From: Coprobacter secundus
GTDB taxonomy: Bacteria > Bacteroidota > Bacteroidia > Bacteroidales > Coprobacteraceae
Assembly (NCBI GenBank): GCA_000803105.1
Contig: JTDA01000003.1
Location: 124,001 to 188,000 of the forward strand
DNA length: 64,000 nucleotides
Direction of reading: 5' to 3'
The position numbers were made by a program, and so were the translations under genes. The notes beneath the pieces are model-generated. The model saw nothing but the letters and a program-made list of their open reading frames with translations. It did no database searches and was not told the origin of the DNA. Shown here piece after piece: positions 36,157 to 45,165 of the stretch. Every line of letters begins with the position of its first letter. Position 1 is the first letter of the stretch.

Positions 36157-37065
36157 TTATTTCTTGAAAACTTGCTTCATTGGACGACCTGTCCAAACTT
36201 GAGGCTGTTCTAAACGGAATACATAAGCAATGGTTGCTGCTGTGTCGAATTGCATCATGCTTTCCTGAAATTCTCCACTTTGTTTGATATTTTTTCCTGC
36301 AATGATAAACGGTATTTCTACTTCTTCCAGTGTAATACCTCCATGGCCTTTGTTGATTCCTCCATGGTCTGCCGTTAACATGATAATCGTGTCGTCCCAG
36401 ATTCCAGCATCTTTGATTGCTTGAATAATACGACCGATATATCCGTCCAAAGTATGGAGACAATTATAGTATTCTTGGGTATCATGACCGGATTTGTGTC
36501 CGACATGGTCTAATTGGTCGAAACATACAGCTACTAATGCTGGTTTTTTGTCTTTGATATACGTTTCTGCCATTTCGCATAGGGCTTCTGGATAATCATC
36601 ATAAGAGGGTGCTTGGCCGCGATGGCTTAATGCCAAAGTGTCCACTAAATATTTTATTCCTTCCCATTCGTGTAATACACCGATTTCTGCATTTGGATAC
36701 TGTTCACGCATAATAGAAAAAATGGTAGGAGATATATTGTGTTCGTTTACAACGCGAGATGGAATTTCAGGCGTTTTAGAACCCTATTTAGTGTATCCGT
36801 GAAGTTCTGTTCCTACACCCATAAACATGGATGCCCAGTTGATAGCACTGGCGGAAGGAAAAACACAGCGTTTATGCAAAGTATAAGAACCTTGCTCCAT
36901 TAAGTTTTTTATATGAGGGATATTTCCTTTTGATACGCTGTATGCTCCCCAGCCATCCAATGCAATCAACACAGTATGCTTAGCACGCCATTTTTTTGCA
37001 GAAATTGGAGTTGTTGCTAATAAACAGCAAAATAATAAAAGAATAGTGATGATTCGATTTTTCAT
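36157..37065 (-). pseudogene. Type I phosphodiesterase/nucleotide pyrophosphatase gene with an in-frame amber stop
   Basis: One continuous frame of 302 codons is interrupted only by a TAG at 36784-36786 (codon 94). Upstream are a signal peptide (residues 1-23), the metal-binding VLIALDGWGAYSVS and the nucleophile region FPSASAINWASM. Downstream, without any frame shift, follow GSKTPEIPSRVVNEHN, FDQLDHVGHKSG, MLTADHGGINKGHGG and a C-terminus consistent with the alkaline-phosphatase superfamily. As read it gives a 93-residue dead fragment. The affected position sits before GSKTPE, where I expect Trp; TGG to TAG is one base change. A Met at 36711 could restart only the C-terminal half. It lies next to the polysaccharide locus. 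Confidence 0.82.
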
Positions 37066-37095
37066 ATGATATTATAGTTTTTGATATATTATTCG

Positions 37096-37148
37096 AAATA
37101 GAAATAAAGATAAGGATAATACATCAAACTTTATCTTTATTTCTATTT
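37096..37148 (-). terminator. AT-rich 18-bp hairpin after the first PL8 lyase gene
   Basis: A perfect 18-bp stem (37096-37113 with 37131-37148) with a 17-nt loop lies 8 bp past the lyase stop codon. It is almost pure A/T and has no T run after the stem, so it may block transcription or protect the 3' end rather than being a textbook terminator. Confidence 0.5.
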
Positions 37149-37155
37149 TGTATGG

Positions 37156-40100
37156 TTAGTGAATACATTTAAGAACTTTTACTTTATCTCCATTGCGAAC
37201 GCGTAATATTTGTACGGCATTACCTTGCTGCAACTTTATACTCCCTTTTTGTATTCCTGGATTCAGAACTTCGCTTCTGGTTTTTGTTCCGTCAATGGAA
37301 TAAAGTTCGACGAATGTGGCATTTGAACTCGGTTTTGTCAGTTCTACGACCATTTCTTCGCCTGAGCGAAATACTCTTAACCAATCTCCTTCGATTTCTT
37401 CGGAGTCAATAGAGGAGGTGTATCCTTCTGGACCGACTTGTATATAAATGGGTAATCCGTGATTCAATGTCAGTTCGATTACAGTCTGTCCGTTTTCTGG
37501 ATCGTTGATTTTAAATCCTTCTGCTTCCATATCTGTATACCATTCTCCTTCTAATGTAATACTTGTTTCGGTAGTACCAGGCAACCAGTCTCCAAGGGAA
37601 GAACTTTTGGATTGAGGACGTAAATTGGGGTTACATACGGCCAGATGGAGCGAACCGTCAGATTGAGGGCGTTGCATCAATAACATTTCAGACCCTACTG
37701 CTTTCACTACGCTCAATTTGGTATCGTCTACTGCTTCAAAGAAAGCATAGGCTGTGATTCCGGCCGGTTTATAAGTCAATGCATGGAATTTATCTGTTTG
37801 TGATAAGATTGTATAACGTTCTCCCCCACCATTTGTCAGTTCTGAGGCCAGGTTTTGCATTTTTTCTGCTGTTGTTTGAGGAACCATTACAAATGTATAG
37901 TTCTTATCTGTAGGCTTCACTCCATGGTTGATGTATGCTTTCGTCGCAATTGCTGTTGCTGGAGAATCTACATCGGAGCCATCCTCATTCGGACCTTCTT
38001 GTTCTCCATATTTTACGACAATATTATCATTTCCTTTAGGGATAAAGTATCCTGTGCCTTTAGGAGTTACTATCCAAGTATCTGTTTCGGATGAAAGTTC
38101 TTTATCAGCATCACCTGAGCTCATCATTGTACCGTTTATATTCAAATTGCCCATATCAGAGCCGACTTCTTGGAAAAGATTAGTTGCCGTGACACGGTCG
38201 TCTCCATATGACCCGGAAGAACTGATATTGGAGCCCAAGCTAATCAACATGCTGTCAAAGGCATATACCGATTTTTTGAATACCAAGTTAGTAGGAGTGA
38301 AACATTGTCCTCCCCAGGTGTCTATTTGGTCGAAATCACAGGCAAACATACCATAGTTCCCCCAAGCTAATGCTCCTGCAAAATCTTTAGTGGCTGTAAA
38401 TTGGTCAAACCGTTGGGTTGTATTTTGTTTAGGCATCATTTCTCTCCATGAAGTATAATGTACGGTTGTTCCTCCAGGGGCAACATTCCAATCGTAACCG
38501 GTAGGAGAGAGAGGTAATCCGGAGTTTGTCAATGCGCCACTATAAACAACTTCCATTGTTCCGTGTGATTGATAACGGCTAAATCGACTGGTACCACTAT
38601 AAATCTCAGCTCCCCACATTCTTGTTGTTGGGGCACGCATGGTTACAACCCAATCGTTACCTCGATAAACTCCAATTGGACTATAATTGAATTGGTAAAA
38701 ACCTGTATAATCGGCTTCAGGTGCGTTGTATTTATCGCTCAGTAAGAAGTAGTTGTATGCAGAAGTCAATTCTGTATCTTCCATCCCGAAAATGTCTGTC
38801 CCGATTTCAATGAACTTTTCTAAATAAGCTTTAGAGAATTGATTCACATGACCTCCATCTAATGGGTGACGGCCACTCAAACTGTTTGCATAATAATTGG
38901 AGCCAGTATTGGAACGATTACTCATTATATAACAAGCCAAAACGGCTTTCTTCATATAATTGTATGCTGTTTCTGATATACGGAATGCTGTCCCTTTCAA
39001 ATTATAGACGGCATCGGTCCATCCGTTATATGCATACATGTAGTTATTATAATGTGTACCATGATGGAACCCTACACCATCCGGTTTTACCGTGTCGTAT
39101 CCTCCGGATACAGGCGCTACTATCCGTTCCATAAACCGGGACATTGCTTTTAGTTCTCGAACAGCAATTTTTGTATCTGGCTGGTAGGCTGCATATGATA
39201 AGAAATGAGATAAATAATTGTACATGATATCCGAACTGAATTCTGTAGATAGATAATCTGTGTCGGCATAAGCCCATCCGGCTTCAGATATCCAGCGAAC
39301 CATTTTTAATATCTCAGTCTGCTGTTCTTCTGTAGATTTTGGGAGGAGATTTAACAGTAATTGAGGATATTCACGAACTACGCTATAATTATTTGAAGGT
39401 AATTGAGGGTATTGGTACATTACACCTTGGTCTATGACTAAGTCCAGAAAGTCTCGGAATAATTCAGAATCTCCATCTGTCGAAGATGCAGCTAAGGCAT
39501 TTAACTGAATTAGCAATTCGCGTTGTTTGGTCGTTGTTAAATCTGTAGAACTCGTAATAATCGAATTTCCTTTGATTGAGCCGTCAGCGTTTCTAACGAT
39601 ATCAAGTGTTCCAACATAATTTCTTACATCTCTTAAAACTCGTGGAGTTTCGGCTGGTGTAGGTGTGTAAGGATATTTTCCTTTAATAGAAGTAATATCA
39701 TTCAGCTCTTCTTGCGTCGGCGTTGTCAGTTCGATATCCGGTTCAAAAGCGTAAATCTGCAGCAGGTCTTTACAACCATCTTGTATATATTGTACATCTT
39801 TTACCATTAAATCCATTGCCTGACGGCTGCTGTTGGTCGAACCTTTGAAGTTTACGTCATCGAAAAAAAGTTTTTGAGGGGAGGATAGAGCTGTATTATC
39901 CAATGTGAAACGAACGTAAGCAAGAGTTTTTGCTACCTTTGATTTAAAATCGTATCCGTAGGCTCTATTAAATTCTCTCCATCCTTTAAAATTGATGGTA
40001 ACGTTAGCTGTATGTTGTACTTCTTTGCTTCCGTTTAAAAATTCCACAGTTAGTGGAGATTCTGTAGCTTGGAGACTGTAAATGTCAAATATGGAAGCGT

Positions 40101-40341
40101 AGCTTACTGACGTTCTGAAGGATGTAAAGTTGATAAGCATTGACGCTTTTTGTCCTGCAGGGACTTCCCAACATAGTGATTGTGTTCCTTCTGTCATATG
40201 TTCGGTACTTAGAGTGAGTGTACCTTGTTCTGCTACCCATTGGGAGGGAACCGTCTCATCTTCAAATGTAAAGGAGTGTTGTGAAGAGGCTGTTATCCAT
40301 CCTCCTAACAATAACATTCCTGTCAATACTAATTTTTTCAT
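37156..40341 (-). CDS. Polysaccharide lyase family 8, chondroitinase ABC-like
   Basis: The 1061-residue secreted lyase has a signal peptide (residues 1-20) and an N-terminal beta-sandwich (residues 20-170, like the lyase_N domain). An alpha-toroid catalytic domain and beta-sandwich domains follow. The likely catalytic residues are His427 and Tyr434 in FHHGTHYNNYMYAY and Arg491 in SLSGRHPLDGG. The 7-residue His-Tyr spacing equals that of Proteus chondroitinase ABC I (His501/Tyr508). These enzymes cut chondroitin/dermatan sulfate or hyaluronan by beta-elimination, leaving unsaturated uronic acid ends. The last 70 residues (VELYSIDGTKTRSE... VLKCIH) look like a T9SS type A tail. It lies downstream of susD, with a long-loop hairpin between. 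Confidence 0.88.
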   Translation of the reverse strand: MKKLVLTGMLLLGGWITASSQHSFTFEDETVPSQWVAEQGTLTLSTEHMTEGTQSLCWEVPAGQKASMLINFTSFRTSVSYASIFDIYSLQATESPLTVEFLNGSKEVQHTANVTINFKGWREFNRAYGYDFKSKVAKTLAYVRFTLDNTALSSPQKLFFDDVNFKGSTNSSRQAMDLMVKDVQYIQDGCKDLLQIYAFEPDIELTTPTQEELNDITSIKGKYPYTPTPAETPRVLRDVRNYVGTLDIVRNADGSIKGNSIITSSTDLTTTKQRELLIQLNALAASSTDGDSELFRDFLDLVIDQGVMYQYPQLPSNNYSVVREYPQLLLNLLPKSTEEQQTEILKMVRWISEAGWAYADTDYLSTEFSSDIMYNYLSHFLSYAAYQPDTKIAVRELKAMSRFMERIVAPVSGGYDTVKPDGVGFHHGTHYNNYMYAYNGWTDAVYNLKGTAFRISETAYNYMKKAVLACYIMSNRSNTGSNYYANSLSGRHPLDGGHVNQFSKAYLEKFIEIGTDIFGMEDTELTSAYNYFLLSDKYNAPEADYTGFYQFNYSPIGVYRGNDWVVTMRAPTTRMWGAEIYSGTSRFSRYQSHGTMEVVYSGALTNSGLPLSPTGYDWNVAPGGTTVHYTSWREMMPKQNTTQRFDQFTATKDFAGALAWGNYGMFACDFDQIDTWGGQCFTPTNLVFKKSVYAFDSMLISLGSNISSSGSYGDDRVTATNLFQEVGSDMGNLNINGTMMSSGDADKELSSETDTWIVTPKGTGYFIPKGNDNIVVKYGEQEGPNEDGSDVDSPATAIATKAYINHGVKPTDKNYTFVMVPQTTAEKMQNLASELTNGGGERYTILSQTDKFHALTYKPAGITAYAFFEAVDDTKLSVVKAVGSEMLLMQRPQSDGSLHLAVCNPNLRPQSKSSSLGDWLPGTTETSITLEGEWYTDMEAEGFKINDPENGQTVIELTLNHGLPIYIQVGPEGYTSSIDSEEIEGDWLRVFRSGEEMVVELTKPSSNATFVELYSIDGTKTRSEVLNPGIQKGSIKLQQGNAVQILRVRNGDKVKVLKCIH

Positions 40342-40366
40342 ATGTTTTTTCTTTAATGGAATTAAA

Positions 40367-40455
40367 AAGGGTATACCTGAGGTAGTGAGTTACTGCTTAC
40401 AAAACGGATTGCCATTTACTAAAACAGATTGCACAACTTCCGGAATACCCTTTTA
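40367..40455 (-). terminator. Long-loop hairpin between susD-like and PL8 genes
   Basis: Complementary ends AAAGGGTAT / ATACCCTTT enclose about 70 nt of loop between the SusD stop codon and the PL8 start. On the minus strand the stem is followed by TTTTAATT. It could terminate, attenuate or differentially stabilise the susCD transcript. Confidence 0.45.
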
Positions 40456-40476
40456 CTAAGTTTGTATTAAAAGTAG

Positions 40477-42030
40477 TTAGCGGGGATTTTGTTCAAAACC
40501 ACACGATTGTACTTCTTGTATAGGAAGTGGCATCCAGTAGTATGCCTCTTTGCTTTTAGCTGCAATACCGTTTTTTTCGATAGCCGCTTTCACGCGAGGG
40601 TTGTACATGTTGGCTTCTAATACTTTTTCTGTACGTACCAGGTGGAACCAGCGCTTGAATTCAGCAAAAAATTCCCATCCACGTTCATCGAAAACAGCTT
40701 TGTCGAAATCTTCCGGAGATAAATTGGCAGCTTCTGTATAAGTTCCGCCATTTGCAGCACGCTTACGAATGTCATTCAGACATTGATAGGCCAATGCGTT
40801 GGGACTGCCGTCTGCTTTATTTTGGGCTTCGGCATACATCAGCAATATATCGGCATATCGGTAAATGGGCGTGATGCCGTTTGTCTGAGCAGTCATAATC
40901 ACTTTCCCATTTGCATCCAGCGGAGTATAGTCTCTATACTTATTAATTGCCGGTGAACGCATAGAAGTCCGTTTATAATTTAAAGGACGAGGTGTACCTT
41001 CGACTTTAAAATTTGCGATGAAGTTGAAGCTTTTTCGTGTATCGTTTGGATAACGTTCATAGAAGCAGGAATCCGCTAAATAGTCACTCCATGCAGACGA
41101 ACTTTCTTCTGTAGCGTAGTATGAACGACCATAGTTACTTGCCGTCCCATTATTCGAATCATGATTCAAGGCAAAGATGTGTTCTGTATCATCAGATTTG
41201 TTTGCCTCTTTCCATAAATTTTCGTAGGGTTGTACTAATGTATAAGTTTTTGTATCTGTATGGTCAATTACTTCTTTGGCTTTATCCCGAGCCAAAACAT
41301 AATAATCGTGTCCACGTTTTAGAGGCCAACCCGCCATAGTCAGATATACATCTGTCAAGCAAGCTTTTGCAGCTGCCCGGCTGGCACGTGAATTATCGTT
41401 GGTACGAGCCCTTTCAGGGAGCATTGTTTCGGCAGCAATCAAATCGGGAACAATAATTTTATCATAAATATCTGCTACACTTGCTCGTATGATTGAACCT
41501 GAAGCATTGCCATACATATCTTCATTGCAATCCGGATCTAAAATTGCCGGTACCGGGCCGAAGTAGCGTACTAAATTGAAATAAGCGAAAGCTCGCATAA
41601 AATGAGCTTCACCCAAGTATGGATTTTTTACTTCATCGGAGACATCTTCAGACTTGACCACGTCTCTCAACATCGAATTAGCCGAACGGATTACAGCATA
41701 CATGTTTTGCCACATTAATTCTACATCGGCATCATGCTGTGCGTTAGTAACATTTAGCTGGTCAACAAATGTATAACGTTTTGTCATAGTTCCGGTTACT
41801 ATATCATCGGCTCCTACTCCTAATATTTGTGAGCGGCAATTATAAGCATAGTTCTCGAACCATAAATCGTTATATAAACCATTGGCCATGATTTCGATGG
41901 TCTTTTGGTCATAAACCATGGTTTCCGGAGTCAGGAAACTTCTGGGTTCCTGCATTAGGTCTACACATCCGCATAGCAACATGCTTACTGAGCAGGATGC
42001 AATTAATATTTGTTTCTTCATTATTTTCAT
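40477..42030 (-). CDS. SusD/RagB-family surface glycan-binding lipoprotein
   Basis: The 517-residue lipoprotein (lipobox LLCGC, Cys22) caps the SusC barrel and binds oligosaccharide at the cell surface. Family features include the early EPRSFLTPETMVYDQKTIE region, helical TPR-like segments (YLGEAHFMRAFAYFNLVRYFG, SRAAAKACLTDVYLTMAGWPL) and the C-terminal RYADILLMYAEAQNKADG and DIRKRAANGG...DERGWEFFAEFKRWFHLVRT block, which are diagnostic. It lies 5 bp after the susC-like gene. Expected ligand: chondroitin sulfate or hyaluronan oligosaccharides, from the neighbours. A start at 42021 (MKKQ) is as good as 42030. Confidence 0.95.
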   Translation of the reverse strand: MKIMKKQILIASCSVSMLLCGCVDLMQEPRSFLTPETMVYDQKTIEIMANGLYNDLWFENYAYNCRSQILGVGADDIVTGTMTKRYTFVDQLNVTNAQHDADVELMWQNMYAVIRSANSMLRDVVKSEDVSDEVKNPYLGEAHFMRAFAYFNLVRYFGPVPAILDPDCNEDMYGNASGSIIRASVADIYDKIIVPDLIAAETMLPERARTNDNSRASRAAAKACLTDVYLTMAGWPLKRGHDYYVLARDKAKEVIDHTDTKTYTLVQPYENLWKEANKSDDTEHIFALNHDSNNGTASNYGRSYYATEESSSAWSDYLADSCFYERYPNDTRKSFNFIANFKVEGTPRPLNYKRTSMRSPAINKYRDYTPLDANGKVIMTAQTNGITPIYRYADILLMYAEAQNKADGSPNALAYQCLNDIRKRAANGGTYTEAANLSPEDFDKAVFDERGWEFFAEFKRWFHLVRTEKVLEANMYNPRVKAAIEKNGIAAKSKEAYYWMPLPIQEVQSCGFEQNPR

Positions 42031-42035
42031 ATAGA

Positions 42036-45000
42036 TTAGAATGAGAGATTTAAACCAACTAAATAATTACGACCATTGGGATAATATCCCCAGTCGATAC
42101 CGGAAGTCAATGACTTTTGTAAAGTAACTTCCGGGTCCATACCGGAGTATCCTGTGAATAAAAATGGATTTTGCAGAGAAACATAGACTCTTAATCGGTT
42201 GATGGTGGCTTTCTTCATCCAATTTTCCGGGAAAGTATAACCTAATGTAATACTTTTGACTTTTACAAAACTTCCATTTTCTACGTATTGAGAAGAGGGA
42301 GTTAAGGCGTTTCTATTGCCAATAAAACCTGCAACTCCTGTATTTTTATCATTTTCCGGAGTCCATCGGTTTTCCCATTCCGGAGTCGGGCTTAATACAA
42401 TTGAACCATTTGTAGAAAGGCGTGCTTCGCGGGTATAATTGTAAATGTCGAAACCGTGTACTCCAATTACGAATAAGCTAAAATCGAAACCTTTATAGCT
42501 CAACGCATTATTCCAGCTCCATTGGAAACTTGGCTGTCCGTTTCCGATAATTTCACGGTCATTTTCGTCGATTACTCCGTTATTGTCTTTATCCTTGTAT
42601 TTATAAGAACCTGCCTCTGTTCCTACTGGGGCCAAACCTGCATTTACTTCTTCCGAAGTCCATACGCCTTCATTTCTATATCCCCACATTGTTGCTATTT
42701 TTTCACCAACTATGTTTCTGAAATATTTGTTTTCATAGTTACCGGATAAGTCGGCATAACTGTTTCCGTCTGCTAATTCTTTTACTTTACCTATGTTTCT
42801 TGACAAGGTGACAGATGTATTCCACCGGAAGTTTTTAGTTACTACGGGATCTGCACCTAAAGTTATTTCGAACCCTTTATTCGTTACTGTACCGGCATTC
42901 GCGTATCGACTGGTAAATCCGGTATAGATAGGCATATTTACATATAACAATACATCTTTGGTCTCTTTTGTATAATAATCTACTGATGCAGTCAACCGAT
43001 TATTGAAAAAGCCTAAATCCAGACCGTAGTTAAATTGGCTGGTTCTTTCCCATCTTACATCACGGTTGGCCAGCCGTTCAGTGACGAAGCTCAAATTACC
43101 GTCTTTATCTTTTTCTGCCGTGATTTGTGTCCAAGCCAGATAATCTTGACCGGAAGGCATTGTTTGGTTACCATTTTCTCCGTATCCGAAACGTAGTTTG
43201 AACTGATCCATGAAATCAACTTGTTGCATGAATTTTTCTTTCTTGATATCCCAAGCTAAAGCCATAGCCCAGAAATTTTCCCAACGGTTGTCTTTTGCCA
43301 AAGCGGAGGAACCGTCACGACGCCAAGATGCCGTTACCATATAACGATTCTTGAATACGTAGTTGGCACGTAATAAGTAAGAAAGCATGGTAGTAATGTC
43401 TCTTTCCGATTCGACTGTATGAAGAGAAGACATACCCAAAGCGTCATAACCCAATTTCTCAGAAATCAAGTCTCGGCCAAATCCTCTCAAGTAATAATTA
43501 TTTGCATATTGTTGTTCTAATACGGCTGTTGCATTGATACGATGATCTTCATTGAATTCTCGTATATAAGACAGGATATTCGTATTTATCCAGCTATAAT
43601 TGTGGTAACTGCGTGCATCTGCAGATGTTTGTTGTCCATATGACTGGTAGTATTCATAACTGCCTGTTCCATACAAGTTTTGGGTGTTTCGATTATAGAA
43701 TGTGAAACCCTGTGTCATACGGAAATTCAGTCCTTTGGCCAATTTCACATCTACATATCCTTGTAACCGAGATGTATAGATGTATCCATCATTTTGGGGC
43801 GTATCCACAAAGATAGAGGGGTTATATTGAGGGCTAATCAAATTGTTCGTCCGATAGTCCCCGTTTTCGTCTGTCGGAGATAAAGTGTTCGGATAAGTTA
43901 ATGCGCCAATGAGCAAATTGTTGTATTGAGAAAAGCGAATAGAGGAACTTTTTTGGTAGTCACCCCAGAAATTCAAACCGACTTTCAACCATTTGCGAAT
44001 ATCGGTATCAACTTTCAAACGGTAATTGAAACGTTTTCCCCAAGAATTATTAACAATTCCCTGATTGTCATTATAGCTACCTGAAAATAGAAATTTCGTT
44101 TTCTCACTTCCTCCAGAAATTGAAAGTTCGTGAGTATGTTCTATAGACATATTTCGGAAAACTTTATCTATATAGTCATATCCGCCATTTTGATAGAATT
44201 CCTGGATTTGTTCCGGTGTATAAAATTCAGACATGGAAGACCCTGTCGATGCGTTAATTTCATTAACATAATCATTTGCTAACTCGGCAAACTGACCGGC
44301 AGACATCATTTCCGGTAACTCATATGGTGTTTTGAAATTGATATAACCATTATATTCCACATTGACTTTTCCGCTTTCCGGATTTTTAGTGGTAATCAAG
44401 ATGACACCGGCAGAACCTTTTGATCCATAAATAGCTGTGGCGGAAGCGTCTTTCAGGACTTCGACAGAAGCAATGTCTGAGGGATTTAAAGATGAAAGAG
44501 AACCGCCCATCAAACCGTCGATAACAATTAGTGGACCACTTTCCGAGGCTAATGAGTTGGAACCACGAACACGAATGGTTGCACTGGAGCCGGGTTGACC
44601 GGAAGAGGACATGATACTTACACCGGCAAGACGACCTTGTAGGGCATTGGTGATATCAGATACAGGAGTTCCTTTCAATGCATCTGCGGCTTTTACGGAA
44701 GCGACAGCACCCGTTAAGTCTGATTTGCGTTGTACACCGTAACCTACTACTACAACTTCATCCAATGTTTGAGTATCTTCATCTAATGTAATGGGAAAAT
44801 GTGTTTTTCCATCCAATTTAAATTCTTGTGTTTTGTAACCAATGTAAGAAATTTGGATAGTTGCATCTTTGGCTACATTGTTTAGTCTGAAGTTTCCGTC
44901 CAAGTCGGTAATTGTTCCATTTGTTGTTCCTTTTACCAAAACAGAAGCTCCAATGACTGGTTCATTCCCTTTATCCAAGACTCTACCTGTTATTTGCTGA

Positions 45001-45086
45001 TTCTGTGCGTATATCGGTAACGAACAGAAACAAGTAATGATAAACAGGTTAAGCAACCGGTAAATCCACAAAAAAGTATTTTTCAT
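42036..45086 (-). CDS. SusC/RagA-family TonB-linked outer-membrane transporter
   Basis: This 1016-residue importer uses TonB energy to take up oligosaccharides. A signal peptide (1-27) is followed by the CarboxypepD_reg-like domain (ITGRVLDKGNEPVIGASVLVKG), the TonB box (LDEVVVVGYGVQRKSDLTG), the plug (VSDITNALQGRLAGV, SIASVEVLKDASATAIYGSKG) and a 22-strand-type barrel ending NYLVGLNLSF with terminal Phe. It is the first gene of the susCD pair. It starts 79 bp after the beta-helix gene on the same strand, with a hairpin terminator between, so it may have its own promoter. Likely substrate: glycosaminoglycan fragments. Confidence 0.96.
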   Translation of the reverse strand: MKNTFLWIYRLLNLFIITCFCSLPIYAQNQQITGRVLDKGNEPVIGASVLVKGTTNGTITDLDGNFRLNNVAKDATIQISYIGYKTQEFKLDGKTHFPITLDEDTQTLDEVVVVGYGVQRKSDLTGAVASVKAADALKGTPVSDITNALQGRLAGVSIMSSSGQPGSSATIRVRGSNSLASESGPLIVIDGLMGGSLSSLNPSDIASVEVLKDASATAIYGSKGSAGVILITTKNPESGKVNVEYNGYINFKTPYELPEMMSAGQFAELANDYVNEINASTGSSMSEFYTPEQIQEFYQNGGYDYIDKVFRNMSIEHTHELSISGGSEKTKFLFSGSYNDNQGIVNNSWGKRFNYRLKVDTDIRKWLKVGLNFWGDYQKSSSIRFSQYNNLLIGALTYPNTLSPTDENGDYRTNNLISPQYNPSIFVDTPQNDGYIYTSRLQGYVDVKLAKGLNFRMTQGFTFYNRNTQNLYGTGSYEYYQSYGQQTSADARSYHNYSWINTNILSYIREFNEDHRINATAVLEQQYANNYYLRGFGRDLISEKLGYDALGMSSLHTVESERDITTMLSYLLRANYVFKNRYMVTASWRRDGSSALAKDNRWENFWAMALAWDIKKEKFMQQVDFMDQFKLRFGYGENGNQTMPSGQDYLAWTQITAEKDKDGNLSFVTERLANRDVRWERTSQFNYGLDLGFFNNRLTASVDYYTKETKDVLLYVNMPIYTGFTSRYANAGTVTNKGFEITLGADPVVTKNFRWNTSVTLSRNIGKVKELADGNSYADLSGNYENKYFRNIVGEKIATMWGYRNEGVWTSEEVNAGLAPVGTEAGSYKYKDKDNNGVIDENDREIIGNGQPSFQWSWNNALSYKGFDFSLFVIGVHGFDIYNYTREARLSTNGSIVLSPTPEWENRWTPENDKNTGVAGFIGNRNALTPSSQYVENGSFVKVKSITLGYTFPENWMKKATINRLRVYVSLQNPFLFTGYSGMDPEVTLQKSLTSGIDWGYYPNGRNYLVGLNLSF

Positions 45087-45114
45087 AATTTATATTTTAA
45101 GATATTTATAAAAA

Positions 45115-45156
45115 TAATAAAAGGGCATACATCGTTTTGATGTGCACCCTTTTATT
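45115..45156 (-). terminator. Hairpin between the beta-helix gene and susC
   Basis: Arms AATAAAAGGG... and ...CCCTTTTATT with an inner ACATC/GATGT pairing form a stem with a small internal loop 10 bp after the beta-helix stop codon, followed on the minus strand by a T-rich tract. Confidence 0.65.
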
Positions 45157-45165
45157 AATATCTAA

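Noticed and set aside
36065..36463. 132-residue minus-strand frame
   Set aside because: It overlaps the phosphodiesterase gene out of frame and has low-complexity, Trp/Arg/Tyr-rich antisense-type composition.
36157..36711. An independent 184-residue phosphatase gene starting at 36711
   Set aside because: The same frame continues upstream to the amber codon with family sequence, so it is the second half of one broken gene.
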